64,000 bases of DNA from Actinomycetota bacterium (GTDB taxonomy: Bacteria; Actinomycetota; Geothermincolia; Geothermincolales; RBG-13-55-18): the NCBI GenBank assembly GCA_014360655.1, contig JACIXC010000002.1:1-64000 (forward strand). Reading direction: 5' to 3'. Below, in pieces: positions 25,583-34,505 of this stretch. Under the pieces are notes generated by a model. The model was not told the DNA's origin, made no database searches, and was given only the letters and a program-made list of their open reading frames with translations. Each line of letters opens with the position of its first letter. Within the stretch, counting starts at the first letter, position 1. A program made the position numbers and the translations under genes.

Positions 25583-26104
25583 ATGGAAGGCGATACCTGC
25601 AGTTGCGCCAAGCGCTTTGCCGATGTGGATGACCTCGGCCCCCTGCAGGAGATCCTGGCGCGCTACCGCGAGGAGAAGGGGGCGCTCATCCCCCTCCTGC
25701 AGGATGCGCAGGAGGCTTACGGTTACCTTGACGAGAAGATCATGCGCGCCCTGGCCAGGGGAGCCGGTTACCAGTTGAGCCAGCTCTACGGCGTGGCCAC
25801 CTTCTATACCCAGTTCCGCCTGGAACCCATCGGGGAGCATCTCATCCGCGTCTGCCACGGAACCGCCTGCCACGTGGCGGGGGCGGAGCTCATCTCCGAG
25901 GAGATCAGCAACATCCTGGGGATCAGGGACGGCGAGACCACCCCGGACCGCAAGTTCACGGTGGAATCGGTGATGTGCGTCGGGGCCTGCTCCCTCTCGC
26001 CCATCATGATCGTGGACGAGGACACCCACGGGAAGCTGAAGCCGGCCAACGTGCGCAAGGTCCTCAAGAGGTACATGGGAGAGAAAGAGGAGAGGGAAGA
26101 ATGA
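25583..26104 (+). CDS. NuoE-like [2Fe-2S] subunit of an NAD-linked formate dehydrogenase or hydrogenase
   Basis: The 173-residue thioredoxin-like ferredoxin domain matches NuoE/HndA/HylC. Cluster ligands are the cysteines in CHGTACHVAG and CVGACSLSP. The helical N-terminal domain contains the typical LIPLLQDAQEAYGYLDE segment. ATG 25583 follows AAGGAGG. Its stop overlaps the next ATG (ATGA). Together with the NuoF-like and FdhA-like genes it makes an NAD(H)-linked, possibly electron-bifurcating, formate dehydrogenase. The 170-bp gap before it has no clear terminator or promoter. Confidence 0.92.
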   Translation: MEGDTCSCAKRFADVDDLGPLQEILARYREEKGALIPLLQDAQEAYGYLDEKIMRALARGAGYQLSQLYGVATFYTQFRLEPIGEHLIRVCHGTACHVAGAELISEEISNILGIRDGETTPDRKFTVESVMCVGACSLSPIMIVDEDTHGKLKPANVRKVLKRYMGEKEEREE

Positions 26105-27885
26105 AGGGCAACGGGAGGACCAAGCTGGTGCTGGGGTACGGCACCTGCGGCATCGCCGCCGGGGCCACGGCGGTGAAGGAAGCCCTGGAGAGCGAGCTTG
26201 CCGGCGGGAAGTACGACATGGAGCTGGACATAGCCGGATGCATGGGTTTCTGCTTCCGGGAACCCATCGTGGAGGTCTTCTATCCCGGCGGGGAAGCGGT
26301 CGTCTACGGCGACCTCACCCCCAAGCGGGTGGGCCAGCTCCTGGAGGCGGTGGACTCCGGCGAGATCATGGAGGAGTGGGTGGTGCGCCGCAGCGACGAC
26401 CCGACGGCGGGAGAGGGGGACTTCCTGGCCAACCAGCACCGCATCGTTCTGCGCAACTGCGGGAACATCAACCCGGAGAGCATCGACGAATATATCGCCA
26501 TGGGCGGGTACGAGGCGGCCCGCAAGGCCCTGACCACCATGACCCCGGAGGAGGTCATAGACGAGGTGAGCAAGTCCGGCCTGCGGGGAAGGGGAGGGGC
26601 CGGTTTCCCCACGGGCACCAAGTGGGGATTCGCCCGCAAGGCGAAGGGAGACCAGAAATACCTGGTATGCAACGCGGACGAGGGTGACCCCGGGGCCTTC
26701 ATGGACCGCAGCGTCCTGGAAGGCGACCCCCACGCGGTGATAGAGGGGATGATCATCGCCGGTTACGCCATCGGTGCCACCCAGGCCTACATCTACTGCC
26801 GGGCCGAGTACCCCCTGGCGCTGAAGCGGCTGGACATCGCCATCGCCGCCTGCCGCGAGAGGGGTTTTCTGGGGGAGAGGATCTTCGGCACGGACTGGGA
26901 CTTCGACATCAGGATAAAGAAGGGCGCGGGCGCCTTCGTCTGCGGCGAGGAGACGGCGCTCATCGCCAGCATCGAGGGCAAGCGCGGCATGCCGCGGCCC
27001 CGTCCCCCCTTCCCCGCCAACGAGGGGCTGTGGGGCAAGCCGACCAACATCAACAACGTGGAGACCCTGGCCGCCGTCCCCTGGATCATCGCCAACGGGG
27101 GGGTTAAGTACGCCGAGCTGGGTACGGAGAAGAGCAAGGGGACCAAGGTCTTCTGCCTGGCGGGAAAGGTGCGCCGCAGCGGGCTGGCCGAGGTGCCCAT
27201 GGGCTACACCCTGCGCCAGGTCATCTTCGACGTGGGAGGAGGCGTGCGCGAGGGCAAGGAGTTCAAGGCGGTGCAGTTGGGGGGTCCCTCGGGAGGGTGC
27301 CTCCCCGCAAGCCTCCTGGACACGCCGGTTGACTACGAGGCCATCACTGCCACCGGGGCCATCATGGGCTCGGGGGGTATGATCGTCGCCGATTCCTCCA
27401 CCTGCATGGTGGACCTGGCCAGGTACTTCCTCTCCTTCACCCAGGCGGAGTCCTGCGGAAAGTGCGTCCCCTGCCGCCTGGGGACCAAGCGCATGCTGGA
27501 GATACTGACGCGCATCTGCGAGGGAAAGGGAGAGCCCGAGGACCTCGAGAAGCTGGAGATCCTCGCTGCGGACATCAAGGCCGCCAGCCTCTGCGCCCTG
27601 GGGGGCACCGCCCCCAACCCGGTTCTCACCACCCTCAAGTATTTCCGCAACGAGTACGAGGACCATATCTTGAACCACAGGTGCACCGCGGGCGTCTGCC
27701 CCGCCCTCATCACCGTGAAGATAAACGCGGAGATCTGCACGGGGTGCGGGGCCTGCGCCAAGGTCTGCCCCGTGGAGGCCATCTCGGGGGAGAAGAAGGA
27801 AGCCCATTCCATCGATCCCGAAGTATGCATAAGATGCAAGCTCTGCCTCAGCCGTTGCCCGGAAGAGGCCATCTACGCGGAATGA
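26101..27885 (+). CDS. NuoF-like NADH-binding flavoprotein subunit with ferredoxin tail
   Basis: This 594-residue subunit has four parts: an N-terminal thioredoxin-like [2Fe-2S] domain (about 1-100; GTCGIAAGA and AGCMGFC), the NADH/FMN-binding core (GLRGRGGAGFPTGTKWGF near 162-179, CNADEGDPGAFMDR), a SLBB and C-terminal [4Fe-4S] domain (SCGKCVPCRLG near 454-464), and two 4Fe-4S motifs at the end (CTGCGACAKVCP and CIRCKLCLSRCP). It is the HydB/HndC/NuoF architecture of enzymes that exchange electrons between NAD(H) and ferredoxin. The first ATG overlaps the upstream stop. FdhA follows after 10 bp. Confidence 0.95.
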   Translation: MKGNGRTKLVLGYGTCGIAAGATAVKEALESELAGGKYDMELDIAGCMGFCFREPIVEVFYPGGEAVVYGDLTPKRVGQLLEAVDSGEIMEEWVVRRSDDPTAGEGDFLANQHRIVLRNCGNINPESIDEYIAMGGYEAARKALTTMTPEEVIDEVSKSGLRGRGGAGFPTGTKWGFARKAKGDQKYLVCNADEGDPGAFMDRSVLEGDPHAVIEGMIIAGYAIGATQAYIYCRAEYPLALKRLDIAIAACRERGFLGERIFGTDWDFDIRIKKGAGAFVCGEETALIASIEGKRGMPRPRPPFPANEGLWGKPTNINNVETLAAVPWIIANGGVKYAELGTEKSKGTKVFCLAGKVRRSGLAEVPMGYTLRQVIFDVGGGVREGKEFKAVQLGGPSGGCLPASLLDTPVDYEAITATGAIMGSGGMIVADSSTCMVDLARYFLSFTQAESCGKCVPCRLGTKRMLEILTRICEGKGEPEDLEKLEILAADIKAASLCALGGTAPNPVLTTLKYFRNEYEDHILNHRCTAGVCPALITVKINAEICTGCGACAKVCPVEAISGEKKEAHSIDPEVCIRCKLCLSRCPEEAIYAE

Positions 27886-27895
27886 GGAGGATGGC

Positions 27896-30622
27896 ATGGA
27901 GCAAGTACGATTGAACATCGACGGCGTGGAAGTGGTCACCACCTCCGACCGCACCATCCTGGAGGCGGCGCGTGAGGCGGGCATACGCATCCCCAGCCTC
28001 TGCTACGACCGGCGCATGGAGCCCTACGGGGCCTGCCGCGTGTGCATCGTGGAGGTGGAGGGAGCGAGGGGGCTGCTGCCATCGTGCGCCACAAGGGTCA
28101 CCGACGGCATGGTGGTGCGCACGGATACGGAGGAGCTGCGGCGCATCAGGCGCACGGTCATCGAGCTCCTCCTCTCCGACCATCCCAAGGACTGCATGAC
28201 CTGCGAGAGCGCAGGGAACTGCGAGCTGCAGGACCTGGCTTACGAGTACGGGATCAAGGAAACGCGCTTCGAGGGCGAGCAGCATCACTTCGAGCCCCTC
28301 ACGGACAACCCCCTCATCGAGCGGGATTACGACAAGTGCGTGCTCTGCGGCAGGTGCATCCGCATCTGCCGCGAGGTCCAGGGGGTGGGGGTCTACGATT
28401 TCGTCAATCGGGGCTTCGAGGCCGTCCCGGGCACGCCCTACAACCGGCCCCTTACCGAGACTCCCTGCGAGTTCTGCGGACAGTGCGTCTCCACCTGTCC
28501 CACCGGCGCCATCATCTCCGTGCCCTCGAAGGGTAAGGGGAGGCCCTGGCAGGTGGAGAAGGTGAGGACCACCTGTCCCTACTGCGGGTGCGGTTGCCAG
28601 ATAGACCTGCACGTGCGGGACGGCGAGGTGGTGGAGGCCTCCTCGCCCCTCCTGGTGGGACCGGGCGAGGGCAACCTCTGCGTGAAAGGCCGCTACGGGT
28701 ATGCCTTCATCAACCACCCGGACCGCCTCACCACGCCATTGCTCAAGAAGGACGGGGAGTTCGTCCCCGTTACCTGGGAGGAGGCCCTGGGGATGGTGGC
28801 GGAGCGCATCTCGCAGGCCCTGGACGACAGGGGGCCGGACGGCGTGGCCTTCCTGAGCTCGGCGCGCTGCACCAACGAGGAAAATTACCTCATGCAGAAG
28901 CTGGCCCGCGCGGTGGTCGGCACCAACAACGTCGACCACTGCGCACGGTTATGACACAGCTCCACGGTCGCCGGTCTGGCGACGGCTTTCGGCAGCGGGG
29001 CCATGACCAACTCCATCGACGACCTGGAGAAGGCCTCCTGCATCCTGGTCATAGGTTCCAACACCACGGAGGGACATCCCATAATCGGCCTGCGCATCAA
29101 GCGGGCGGTGATGAAGAACGGTTGCAGGCTCATCGTGGCGGAGCCGCGCCACATCCGCCTCTGCTACTACGCCGACCAGTGGATAAGGCAGCGGCCGGGC
29201 ACGGACGTAGCCCTCCTCAACGGGATGATGAACGTGATCCTCTCCGAGGGCCTGGCGGACGAGGAGTTCATCCGCGAGCGCACCGAGGGCTTCGAGGAGT
29301 TCAAGAAGGTGGTGGAGGGATACACCCCGGAGAGGGCGGCGGAGATATGCGGCGTGGAGGCGGAGGAGATCCGCCGCGCCGCGCGCACCTTCGCCACGGC
29401 GGAGGCGGCCGCCATCGTCTACGCCATGGGCATCACCCAGCACACCACCGGGGTGGACAACGTGCTAACCCTGGCCAACCTGGCCATGCTGACGGGCAAC
29501 ATCGGCAAGGAGGGCGCGGGCGTCAACCCGCTGCGCGGCCAGAACAACGTGCAGGGGGCCTGCGACATGGGCGCCCTGCCCAACGTCTTCACCGGCTACC
29601 AGCCGGTTTCCGATCCCCAGGCGAGGGAGAAGTTCGAGCGCGCCTGGGGGGTGGACTACCTCCCCGGCACGCCGGGGCTGACCCTCATGGAGATGATGGA
29701 CGCCGCGCACCGCGGCGATCTGAAGGTGCTCTACATCATGGGAGAGAACCCCCTCATCTCCGACCCGGACATCTCCCACTTGAGGGAAGCGCTCGCAAGG
29801 GTGGATTTCCTGGTGGTGCAGGACATCTTCCTCACGGAGACGGCGTCCCTGGCCGACCTGGTGCTTCCCGCGGCGTCCTTCGCCGAGAAGGAGGGGACCT
29901 TCACCAACACCGACCGCCGCGTGCAGAGGGTGCGCAAGGCGCTGGAGCCTCCCGGGGAGGCGCGAGAGGATTCGTGGATCATCGCGCAGGTGGCCTCGCG
30001 CCTGGGCTACGACATGGGCGACGTTTCCGCGGCGAAGGTCATGGAGGAGATAGCCGCGCTCACCCCTTCCTATGCTGGGATATCCTACCAGCGACTGGAG
30101 GAGCTGGGCGAGCTGCGCTGGCCGTGCCCGTCTCACGACCACCCGGGCACGCCCATCTTGCATATGGAAAGATTTACCAGAGGAAAAGGGCTTTTCAGCG
30201 CGGTGGAATACAAGCCGCCGGCCGAGGAGCCGGACGATGAATATCCGCTGGTGCTCACCACGGGGCGCCTCCTCACCCATTACCACACGGGTTCCATGAC
30301 GCGGCGCGTCAAGCCCCTCGACGAGCTGGTGCCGGAGAACCAGGTGTGGATAAACCCCGGGGACGCCGCCAGGCTGGGGGTGGCGAACGGCGAGGAGGTG
30401 GCCGTGCAGTCCAGGCGCGGAGCCATCAGGGTGAAGACCAGGATAACCGAGAAGGTTCCGGAGGGGGTCGTCTTCGTCCCCTTCCATTTCGGGGAGTCAC
30501 CGGCCAACGCCCTGACCAACCCGGCTCTGGATCCCGTTGCGAAGATCCCGGAGTACAAGGTAGCGGCGGTGCGTATCGTGACCGGAGCCTCCATGAAGGA
30601 GCTCGATTACGTGAAAGCCTGA
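27896..30622 (+). CDS. fdhA: Selenocysteine formate dehydrogenase, catalytic subunit (in-frame TGA = Sec353)
   Basis: A 908-residue molybdenum/tungsten bis-pterin formate dehydrogenase that reduces CO2 to formate. Domains in order: N-terminal [2Fe-2S] ([15 protein letters not shown]), a His-Cys [4Fe-4S] motif ([18 protein letters not shown]), two [4Fe-4S] motifs ([23 protein letters not shown]), then the pterin domain starting with CPYCGCGC. The TGA at 28952-28954 is codon 353, in the conserved site where Cys or selenocysteine binds the metal, followed by HSSTVAGL. The frame continues without a shift to 30622. A bacterial SECIS-like hairpin follows (see entry at 28952). The architecture resembles the Sec-containing NADP-dependent FdhA of Moorella. 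Annotation pipelines will split it at the TGA. Confidence 0.95.
28952..28983 (+). promoter_or_regulatory. UGA codon and bacterial SECIS hairpin for selenocysteine insertion
   Basis: Just after the TGA, GTCGCC (28967-28972) pairs with GGCGAC (28978-28983) around an apical GGTCT loop. From memory of E. coli fdhF, both the GGUCU loop and the 18-nt distance from UGA to the loop are the same. Selenocysteine insertion requires selA/selB/selC/selD, which are not in this window. Confidence 0.88.
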
Positions 30623-30623
30623 G

Positions 30624-30669
30624 GTCTGCGGCCACGGGACGGGAAAGGCCGCGGGATGATGCCGCAGAC
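30624..30669 (+). terminator. Hairpin after fdhA, end of the operon
   Basis: GTCTGCGGC and GCCGCAGAC form a perfect 9-bp stem directly after the fdhA stop, with a 28-nt loop and GTTGTTG downstream. It probably marks the end of the Wood-Ljungdahl transcript. Confidence 0.5.
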
Positions 30670-30676
30670 GTTGTTG

Positions 30677-30705
30677 CTGACCACCGCGGTATTCGATGAT
30701 AGAAT
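30677..30705 (+). promoter_or_regulatory. Possible promoter for the acyl-CoA-synthetase-like gene
   Basis: CTGACC, 17 bp, TAGAAT. The -10 region lies in a local AT-rich patch (30691-30710) between the hairpin and the next gene. Confidence 0.4.
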
Positions 30706-30804
30706 ATTAGCGGACCGGGGCGGAAACGAGCAAAGGGAGAGATGTCGGAATACGAGGTTCCAGGAAGGGGCCCCAGGAGCAGGCAGAGACGGGAGAGATG
30801 AAAT

Positions 30805-32319
30805 ATGAATCTATACCAGAATCTCGTGACCACGACGGAGCGGAATCCCGATGCCACAGCCCTATATTTCGGGCATGAGACCATCTCCTACGGAGAGCTG
30901 TTGTCGCGAGTGAACAGGCTCGCCAACGCCCTGCGCGAGCTGGGGATAGACGAGAACTCCAAGGTGGCCGTCCTGCTCCGCAACGTGCCCGAGTTCGTCG
31001 TTTCCTACTATGCCGTACTGGGACTGGGCGCTGTGGTCGTTCCCCTCTGCTACATGTGCCTGGCGGAGGAGGTCGAGAAGATCGTCTGCGATTCTGCGGT
31101 GGAGACCCTGATCACCAATTTCGAGTTCGACGACATGGTGAGGGAGCTCCAGAATTCCATGTGCTCCCAGATAAGCCGCATCATCGTCAGCGAGGCCCCC
31201 GAGCTGGAGGGGGTCATCCAGTTCGAGAAGCTCCTGGAAGGAAGATCGGAGGACCTGAAGCCCGTGGAGCGCTCCGCGGACGACGTGGCGGCCATCCTCT
31301 ATGCGCCCACCTCCTCCAAGGTGGTACGCGGGTGCATGCTCACCCACGGAAACCTGGACTGGAACGCGGAGGCGGTGCAGAAGATGGACGTCCTCACGTC
31401 GGAAGACGTGGTCATGGGAGTTCTCCCCTTCTTCGCCGCCTACGGGCAGAGTTGCGTGATGAACGCGTCCATCAAGGCGGGGTGCAGCATCGTCCTGCAT
31501 GAGTCCTTCATTCCCGGCGAGGTGCTCAAGTCGCTGCAACACGAGCAGGTGACGGTCTTCTTCGGGGTGCCCACCATGTACGTGTACATCCTCAACCACC
31601 CACTCATCTACCAGTACGACCTGGGGTCGGTACGGCTGTGGGTGTGCGGGGGCGCGCCCTTCCCGCGCGAGGTCATGGAGCGCTGGAACAACGAGCTGGG
31701 GGCGCGCATCTACGAGGGCTACGGACTCACCGAGGCCGCCCCCGTGGTGACCATGCAGCCGCTTGACGGTCCGTACAAGATCGGGTCCATAGGAGTGCCC
31801 GTGGAAGGCGTGGAGGTGAAGGTTGTTGACGAGGAGGGCAGGGAGCTCTCCCGCGGCGAGGTGGGGGAACTTATCGTGCGCGGCCCCAACGTCATGAAGG
31901 GATACTACAACAAGCCCGAGGAGACGGAGAAGGTCCTCAGGGACGGATGGCTGCACACGGGCGACATGGTATACATGGACAACGACGGGTACCTCTTCAT
32001 CGTGGGTCGCAAGAAGGACCTCATCATCAGGGGAGGCTTCAACATCTACCCCCGCGAGATAGAGGAGGTCCTGGTCTCCCATCCCCTCATCTCAGAGGCG
32101 GCGGTGGTGGGCGTTCCCAATAAATACCTGGGGGAAGAGGTAAAGGCCTACGTAAAACAGAAGCCGGGTTCCAACCTAACCGAGGAACAGGTACTCGAGT
32201 ATTGCGAGGAGAGGCTGCCCTATTACAAGACCCCCAAGTTCGTGGTGTTCGTGAAGTCCTTCAAGAAGGACCCCTCGGGACAGATACTCAAGGACCTCAT
32301 CGAGGACGAGTCCCAGTAG
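30805..32319 (+). CDS. Acyl-CoA synthetase/AMP-binding family protein with degenerate active site
   Basis: The 504-residue protein has the full ANL fold: N-terminal domain, YEGYGLTEAAPV (A5), GWLHTGDMVYMD (A7), GRKKDLIIRGGFNIYPREIE (A8) and a C-terminal lid. Two active-site motifs are altered. The phosphate loop, normally TSGTTGxPKG, reads APTSSKVVRG at about residues 168-177, and the catalytic lysine of motif A10 (PSGK) is Gln493 in PSGQILKDL. Known adenylate-forming enzymes need that lysine. It may be inactive in adenylation, act only in the thioester step, or have another role. It stands alone behind a possible promoter at 30677, after the formate dehydrogenase gene. Confidence 0.85.
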   Translation: MNLYQNLVTTTERNPDATALYFGHETISYGELLSRVNRLANALRELGIDENSKVAVLLRNVPEFVVSYYAVLGLGAVVVPLCYMCLAEEVEKIVCDSAVETLITNFEFDDMVRELQNSMCSQISRIIVSEAPELEGVIQFEKLLEGRSEDLKPVERSADDVAAILYAPTSSKVVRGCMLTHGNLDWNAEAVQKMDVLTSEDVVMGVLPFFAAYGQSCVMNASIKAGCSIVLHESFIPGEVLKSLQHEQVTVFFGVPTMYVYILNHPLIYQYDLGSVRLWVCGGAPFPREVMERWNNELGARIYEGYGLTEAAPVVTMQPLDGPYKIGSIGVPVEGVEVKVVDEEGRELSRGEVGELIVRGPNVMKGYYNKPEETEKVLRDGWLHTGDMVYMDNDGYLFIVGRKKDLIIRGGFNIYPREIEEVLVSHPLISEAAVVGVPNKYLGEEVKAYVKQKPGSNLTEEQVLEYCEERLPYYKTPKFVVFVKSFKKDPSGQILKDLIEDESQ

Positions 32320-32389
32320 ATGGAAGGCGGCTTTCCCGCACGCGTGGATCGCGCCGTTCACGGCAGGGCGGGGGTTTTCCACCTCTTTC

Positions 32390-33082
32390 ATGTCCGTATC
32401 CCATGTAGAGGGTAGGAGGGCTTTGAGCGGCTCGCCGGTCGAAAGTATCCTGGATCTTATCAAGCCCCTTTTCTCCTCGTGGGGTTATCTCATCGTTTGC
32501 GCGGGCGTTTTTCTCGAGAGCATTTTCCTCACCGGTTGGGCTGCTCCCGGAACCGTGGTGATCCTCCTGGGCGGCTTCTACGCTGCCCACGGGGAGTTGA
32601 ACGTCTTCCTGGTAGGTGCGGCCGCCTTCGCCGGCGCCCTGCTCGGCGACAATGTCGGTTATGCCGTGGGGCGCAGGTTGGGGAAGGGCATCATGGAGAG
32701 ATACCGGAACCGCCGCCGGCTGAGGAGGGGGATGGAGACCTCCCAGCGATGGTTCTCGCGCTACGGCGGGGCGACGGTGCTCCTCGGGCGCATGGTATCG
32801 GGTCTCGACGCCTTCGTCCCTCTCACCGCCGGCGCGGGAGGGATGCCCTACCACAGGTACATGCTCTACGATCTGCCCGGCATAGCGATATGGGTGGGGA
32901 TGATCGCCGCGCTGGGATACTTCTTCGGCGAGAGCTGGGAGACCATCGCCAGGGTCCTGGACTGGCTGGGGTGGGGCCTGCTGGTCGCTTTGGTTGCGCT
33001 GGCCGCCGCCCTGTGCCTGGTACGCCGTCGCAGGAGCAGGAGGACCGTGGCGGCGAAAGAAGGCGCGGAACCCGGGACATGA
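32390..33082 (+). CDS. DedA/VTT family membrane protein
   Basis: A roughly 230-residue DedA-family protein, a group now linked to lipid (undecaprenyl phosphate or phosphatidylethanolamine) flipping across the membrane. The typical features are FLESIFLTGWAAPGTVVILLGGF, GALLGDNVGYAVGRRLG, WFSRYGGATVLLGRMVSGLDAFVPLTAGAGGM and C-terminal membrane helices ending in a basic tail. The start is uncertain: ATG 32390 has no ribosome site, while TTG 32423 has GGAGGG only two bases away; the first residues of the family fit either. Confidence 0.82.
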   Translation: MSVSHVEGRRALSGSPVESILDLIKPLFSSWGYLIVCAGVFLESIFLTGWAAPGTVVILLGGFYAAHGELNVFLVGAAAFAGALLGDNVGYAVGRRLGKGIMERYRNRRRLRRGMETSQRWFSRYGGATVLLGRMVSGLDAFVPLTAGAGGMPYHRYMLYDLPGIAIWVGMIAALGYFFGESWETIARVLDWLGWGLLVALVALAAALCLVRRRRSRRTVAAKEGAEPGT

Positions 33083-33293
33083 CGTGGGGCGTGCCCCCCT
33101 GCTTTTGTCGCGGGCAGGCGGAGGGCTGCGTCTTAGACTGCGGCGGACGGGGGAAACGCCGCAGCGTGAGCAGGTGTCCCCGAGGAGGTTCTTTCAAGCA
33201 CCCCACCCACACGGCCATTCGCTTCTTAACCGCAAGGCAGGCAGGAGCTTGCACTGCAGGGCCCAACAACACATCCGGCGTGAAGCCTTGCCT

Positions 33294-33323
33294 TTGCGCA
33301 GAGTCACGGCCTCGTGCTAAAAT
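33294..33323 (+). promoter_or_regulatory. Possible promoter of the antiporter cluster
   Basis: TTGCGC (33294-33299), 18 bp, TAAAAT (33318-33323). The -10 box abuts the perfect inverted repeat at 33323-33360. Confidence 0.45.
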
Positions 33324-33360
33324 AGCGCAAATTTGGACTGTCTAAAATTATTTTGCGCTA
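33323..33360 (+). promoter_or_regulatory. Perfect 9-bp inverted repeat, candidate operator
   Basis: TAGCGCAAA (33323-33331) and TTTGCGCTA (33352-33360) are exact reverse complements with a 20-bp AT-rich spacer. The site starts at the last base of the -10 box of the antiporter promoter, as expected for a repressor site over the transcription start. The remaining gap 33083-33293 shows no gene. Confidence 0.45.
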
Positions 33361-33389
33361 GTCGTCGAAGAATTTTTCGGGAGCAGAAA

Positions 33390-33908
33390 TTGGCTAATGG
33401 CGTCAGCGTTCGCCGCAAGCTGCTGCTGCTTTTCGTTCTCTTCGCCTTCTGGCTGGTGTTCACCGCCAGCCTTGCCTGGCACGAGCTGGTGCTGGGTGCG
33501 GTCAGCTGCGCCATGGTTGCCGCGGTGACGGTGTCGCTTCTGGGGCGGGCACTTGATCCGCGCATCACGCCCGCCGTCATCCTGCGCCTGCCCGTCTTCA
33601 TGGTGCGGCTGGGATGGGAGATCGTAAAGGCGAACTACGACGTGGCGAAGATCATCCTCAACCCGAGGCTTCCCATCGACCCGAGGATAGTGGAATACCG
33701 CACCTACCTGCCCGACGACCTCCCCCGCACCGTCTTCTCCGACTCCATCACCCTGACCCCTGGAACGGTGACCGTGGAGCTCAGGGACGACGTGCTCAAC
33801 GTGCACTGCCTCTGCCCCTATCACGAGGAGGGCCTGGCAGGACTGGAGAAGCTGGTGGCGTGGCTTTTCGGCATAAGGAAAGAGGAGGAGGCGGCGCCGC
33901 GTGGATGA
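33390..33908 (+). CDS. mnhE: Na+/H+ antiporter subunit MnhE/MrpE (MbhA-like)
   Basis: MrpE-type subunit with two or three N-terminal membrane helices (KLLLLFVLFAFWLVFTASLA and VLGAVSCAMVAAVTVSLLG) and a cytoplasmic domain containing the family signature SDSITLTPGTVTVEL and LNVHCLC. From TTG 33390, with GGGAG six bases upstream, the product is 172 residues, normal for MnhE. It opens the antiporter cluster; mnhF overlaps its stop. Confidence 0.9.
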   Translation: MANGVSVRRKLLLLFVLFAFWLVFTASLAWHELVLGAVSCAMVAAVTVSLLGRALDPRITPAVILRLPVFMVRLGWEIVKANYDVAKIILNPRLPIDPRIVEYRTYLPDDLPRTVFSDSITLTPGTVTVELRDDVLNVHCLCPYHEEGLAGLEKLVAWLFGIRKEEEAAPRG

Positions 33909-34173
33909 CTTCCTCACCGTCATCGCCCTGATCATAAGCGTGAACGCGGTCATATGCCTGTACCGCGCCGCCGTGGGGCCCACCACGCAGGACCGCGTCC
34001 TGGGAGTGAACATAGTGGGCACCAAGACCCTGGTGGTGGTCATCCTGGTCACCTACATACTGGCGGAGAACTTCTTCCTGGACGTGGCCTTCGTCTACGC
34101 CCTGCTGCTCTTCGTGGTCACCGTGGCCCTCTCGCGTTACCTGGAGGCCGAAGGCTGGAAGGAGGCGTCATGA
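33901..34173 (+). CDS. mnhF: Na+/H+ antiporter subunit MnhF/MrpF (MbhB-like)
   Basis: A 90-residue, three-helix subunit with the family core VICLYRAAVGPTTQDRVLG (16-34) and NIVGTKTLVVVILVTYILAE. GTG start at 33901 overlaps the end of mnhE; the stop overlaps mnhG (ATGA). Confidence 0.92.
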   Translation: MDDFLTVIALIISVNAVICLYRAAVGPTTQDRVLGVNIVGTKTLVVVILVTYILAENFFLDVAFVYALLLFVVTVALSRYLEAEGWKEAS

Positions 34174-34505
34174 GCATGGCCAGGAACATCGTCGCCGGCG
34201 CCTTCTGCTGCATCGGCACTTTCTTCTTCATCCTGGGAACGACGGGACTGCTGCGCATGCCCGATGTCTTCACCCGCCTGCATCCCTCCACCAAGTGCGA
34301 CACCCTCGGCGCGTGCTCGGTGATCATCGGCATGGCGGTGCACAGCGGATGGTCATGGGACGTGCTCAAGCTGGTCATCATAATATGCTTCCTGCTGCTC
34401 TCCAGCGCCACCTGCGGCCACGCCATCGGCCGTTCCGCACTGAGGAGGAACATCCCCTACTGGAGGAGACAAGGAGAGGAGGCCGGGGATGGGGACGGCG
34501 CTTAA
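34170..34505 (+). CDS. mnhG: Na+/H+ antiporter subunit MnhG/MrpG (MbhC-like)
   Basis: The 111-residue membrane protein has the MnhG hallmark GTTGLLRMPDVFTRLHPSTK (about 21-40) and two further hydrophobic helices. Its ATG overlaps the mnhF stop; its tail (about 15 residues) overlaps the next gene. Confidence 0.92.
   Translation: MSMARNIVAGAFCCIGTFFFILGTTGLLRMPDVFTRLHPSTKCDTLGACSVIIGMAVHSGWSWDVLKLVIIICFLLLSSATCGHAIGRSALRRNIPYWRRQGEEAGDGDGA

Noticed and set aside
28940-29010. Stop codon and split of fdhA as a pseudogene or frameshift
   Set aside because: The frame is unbroken on both sides of the TGA, the codon is at the metal-binding Sec/Cys site and a SECIS hairpin follows.
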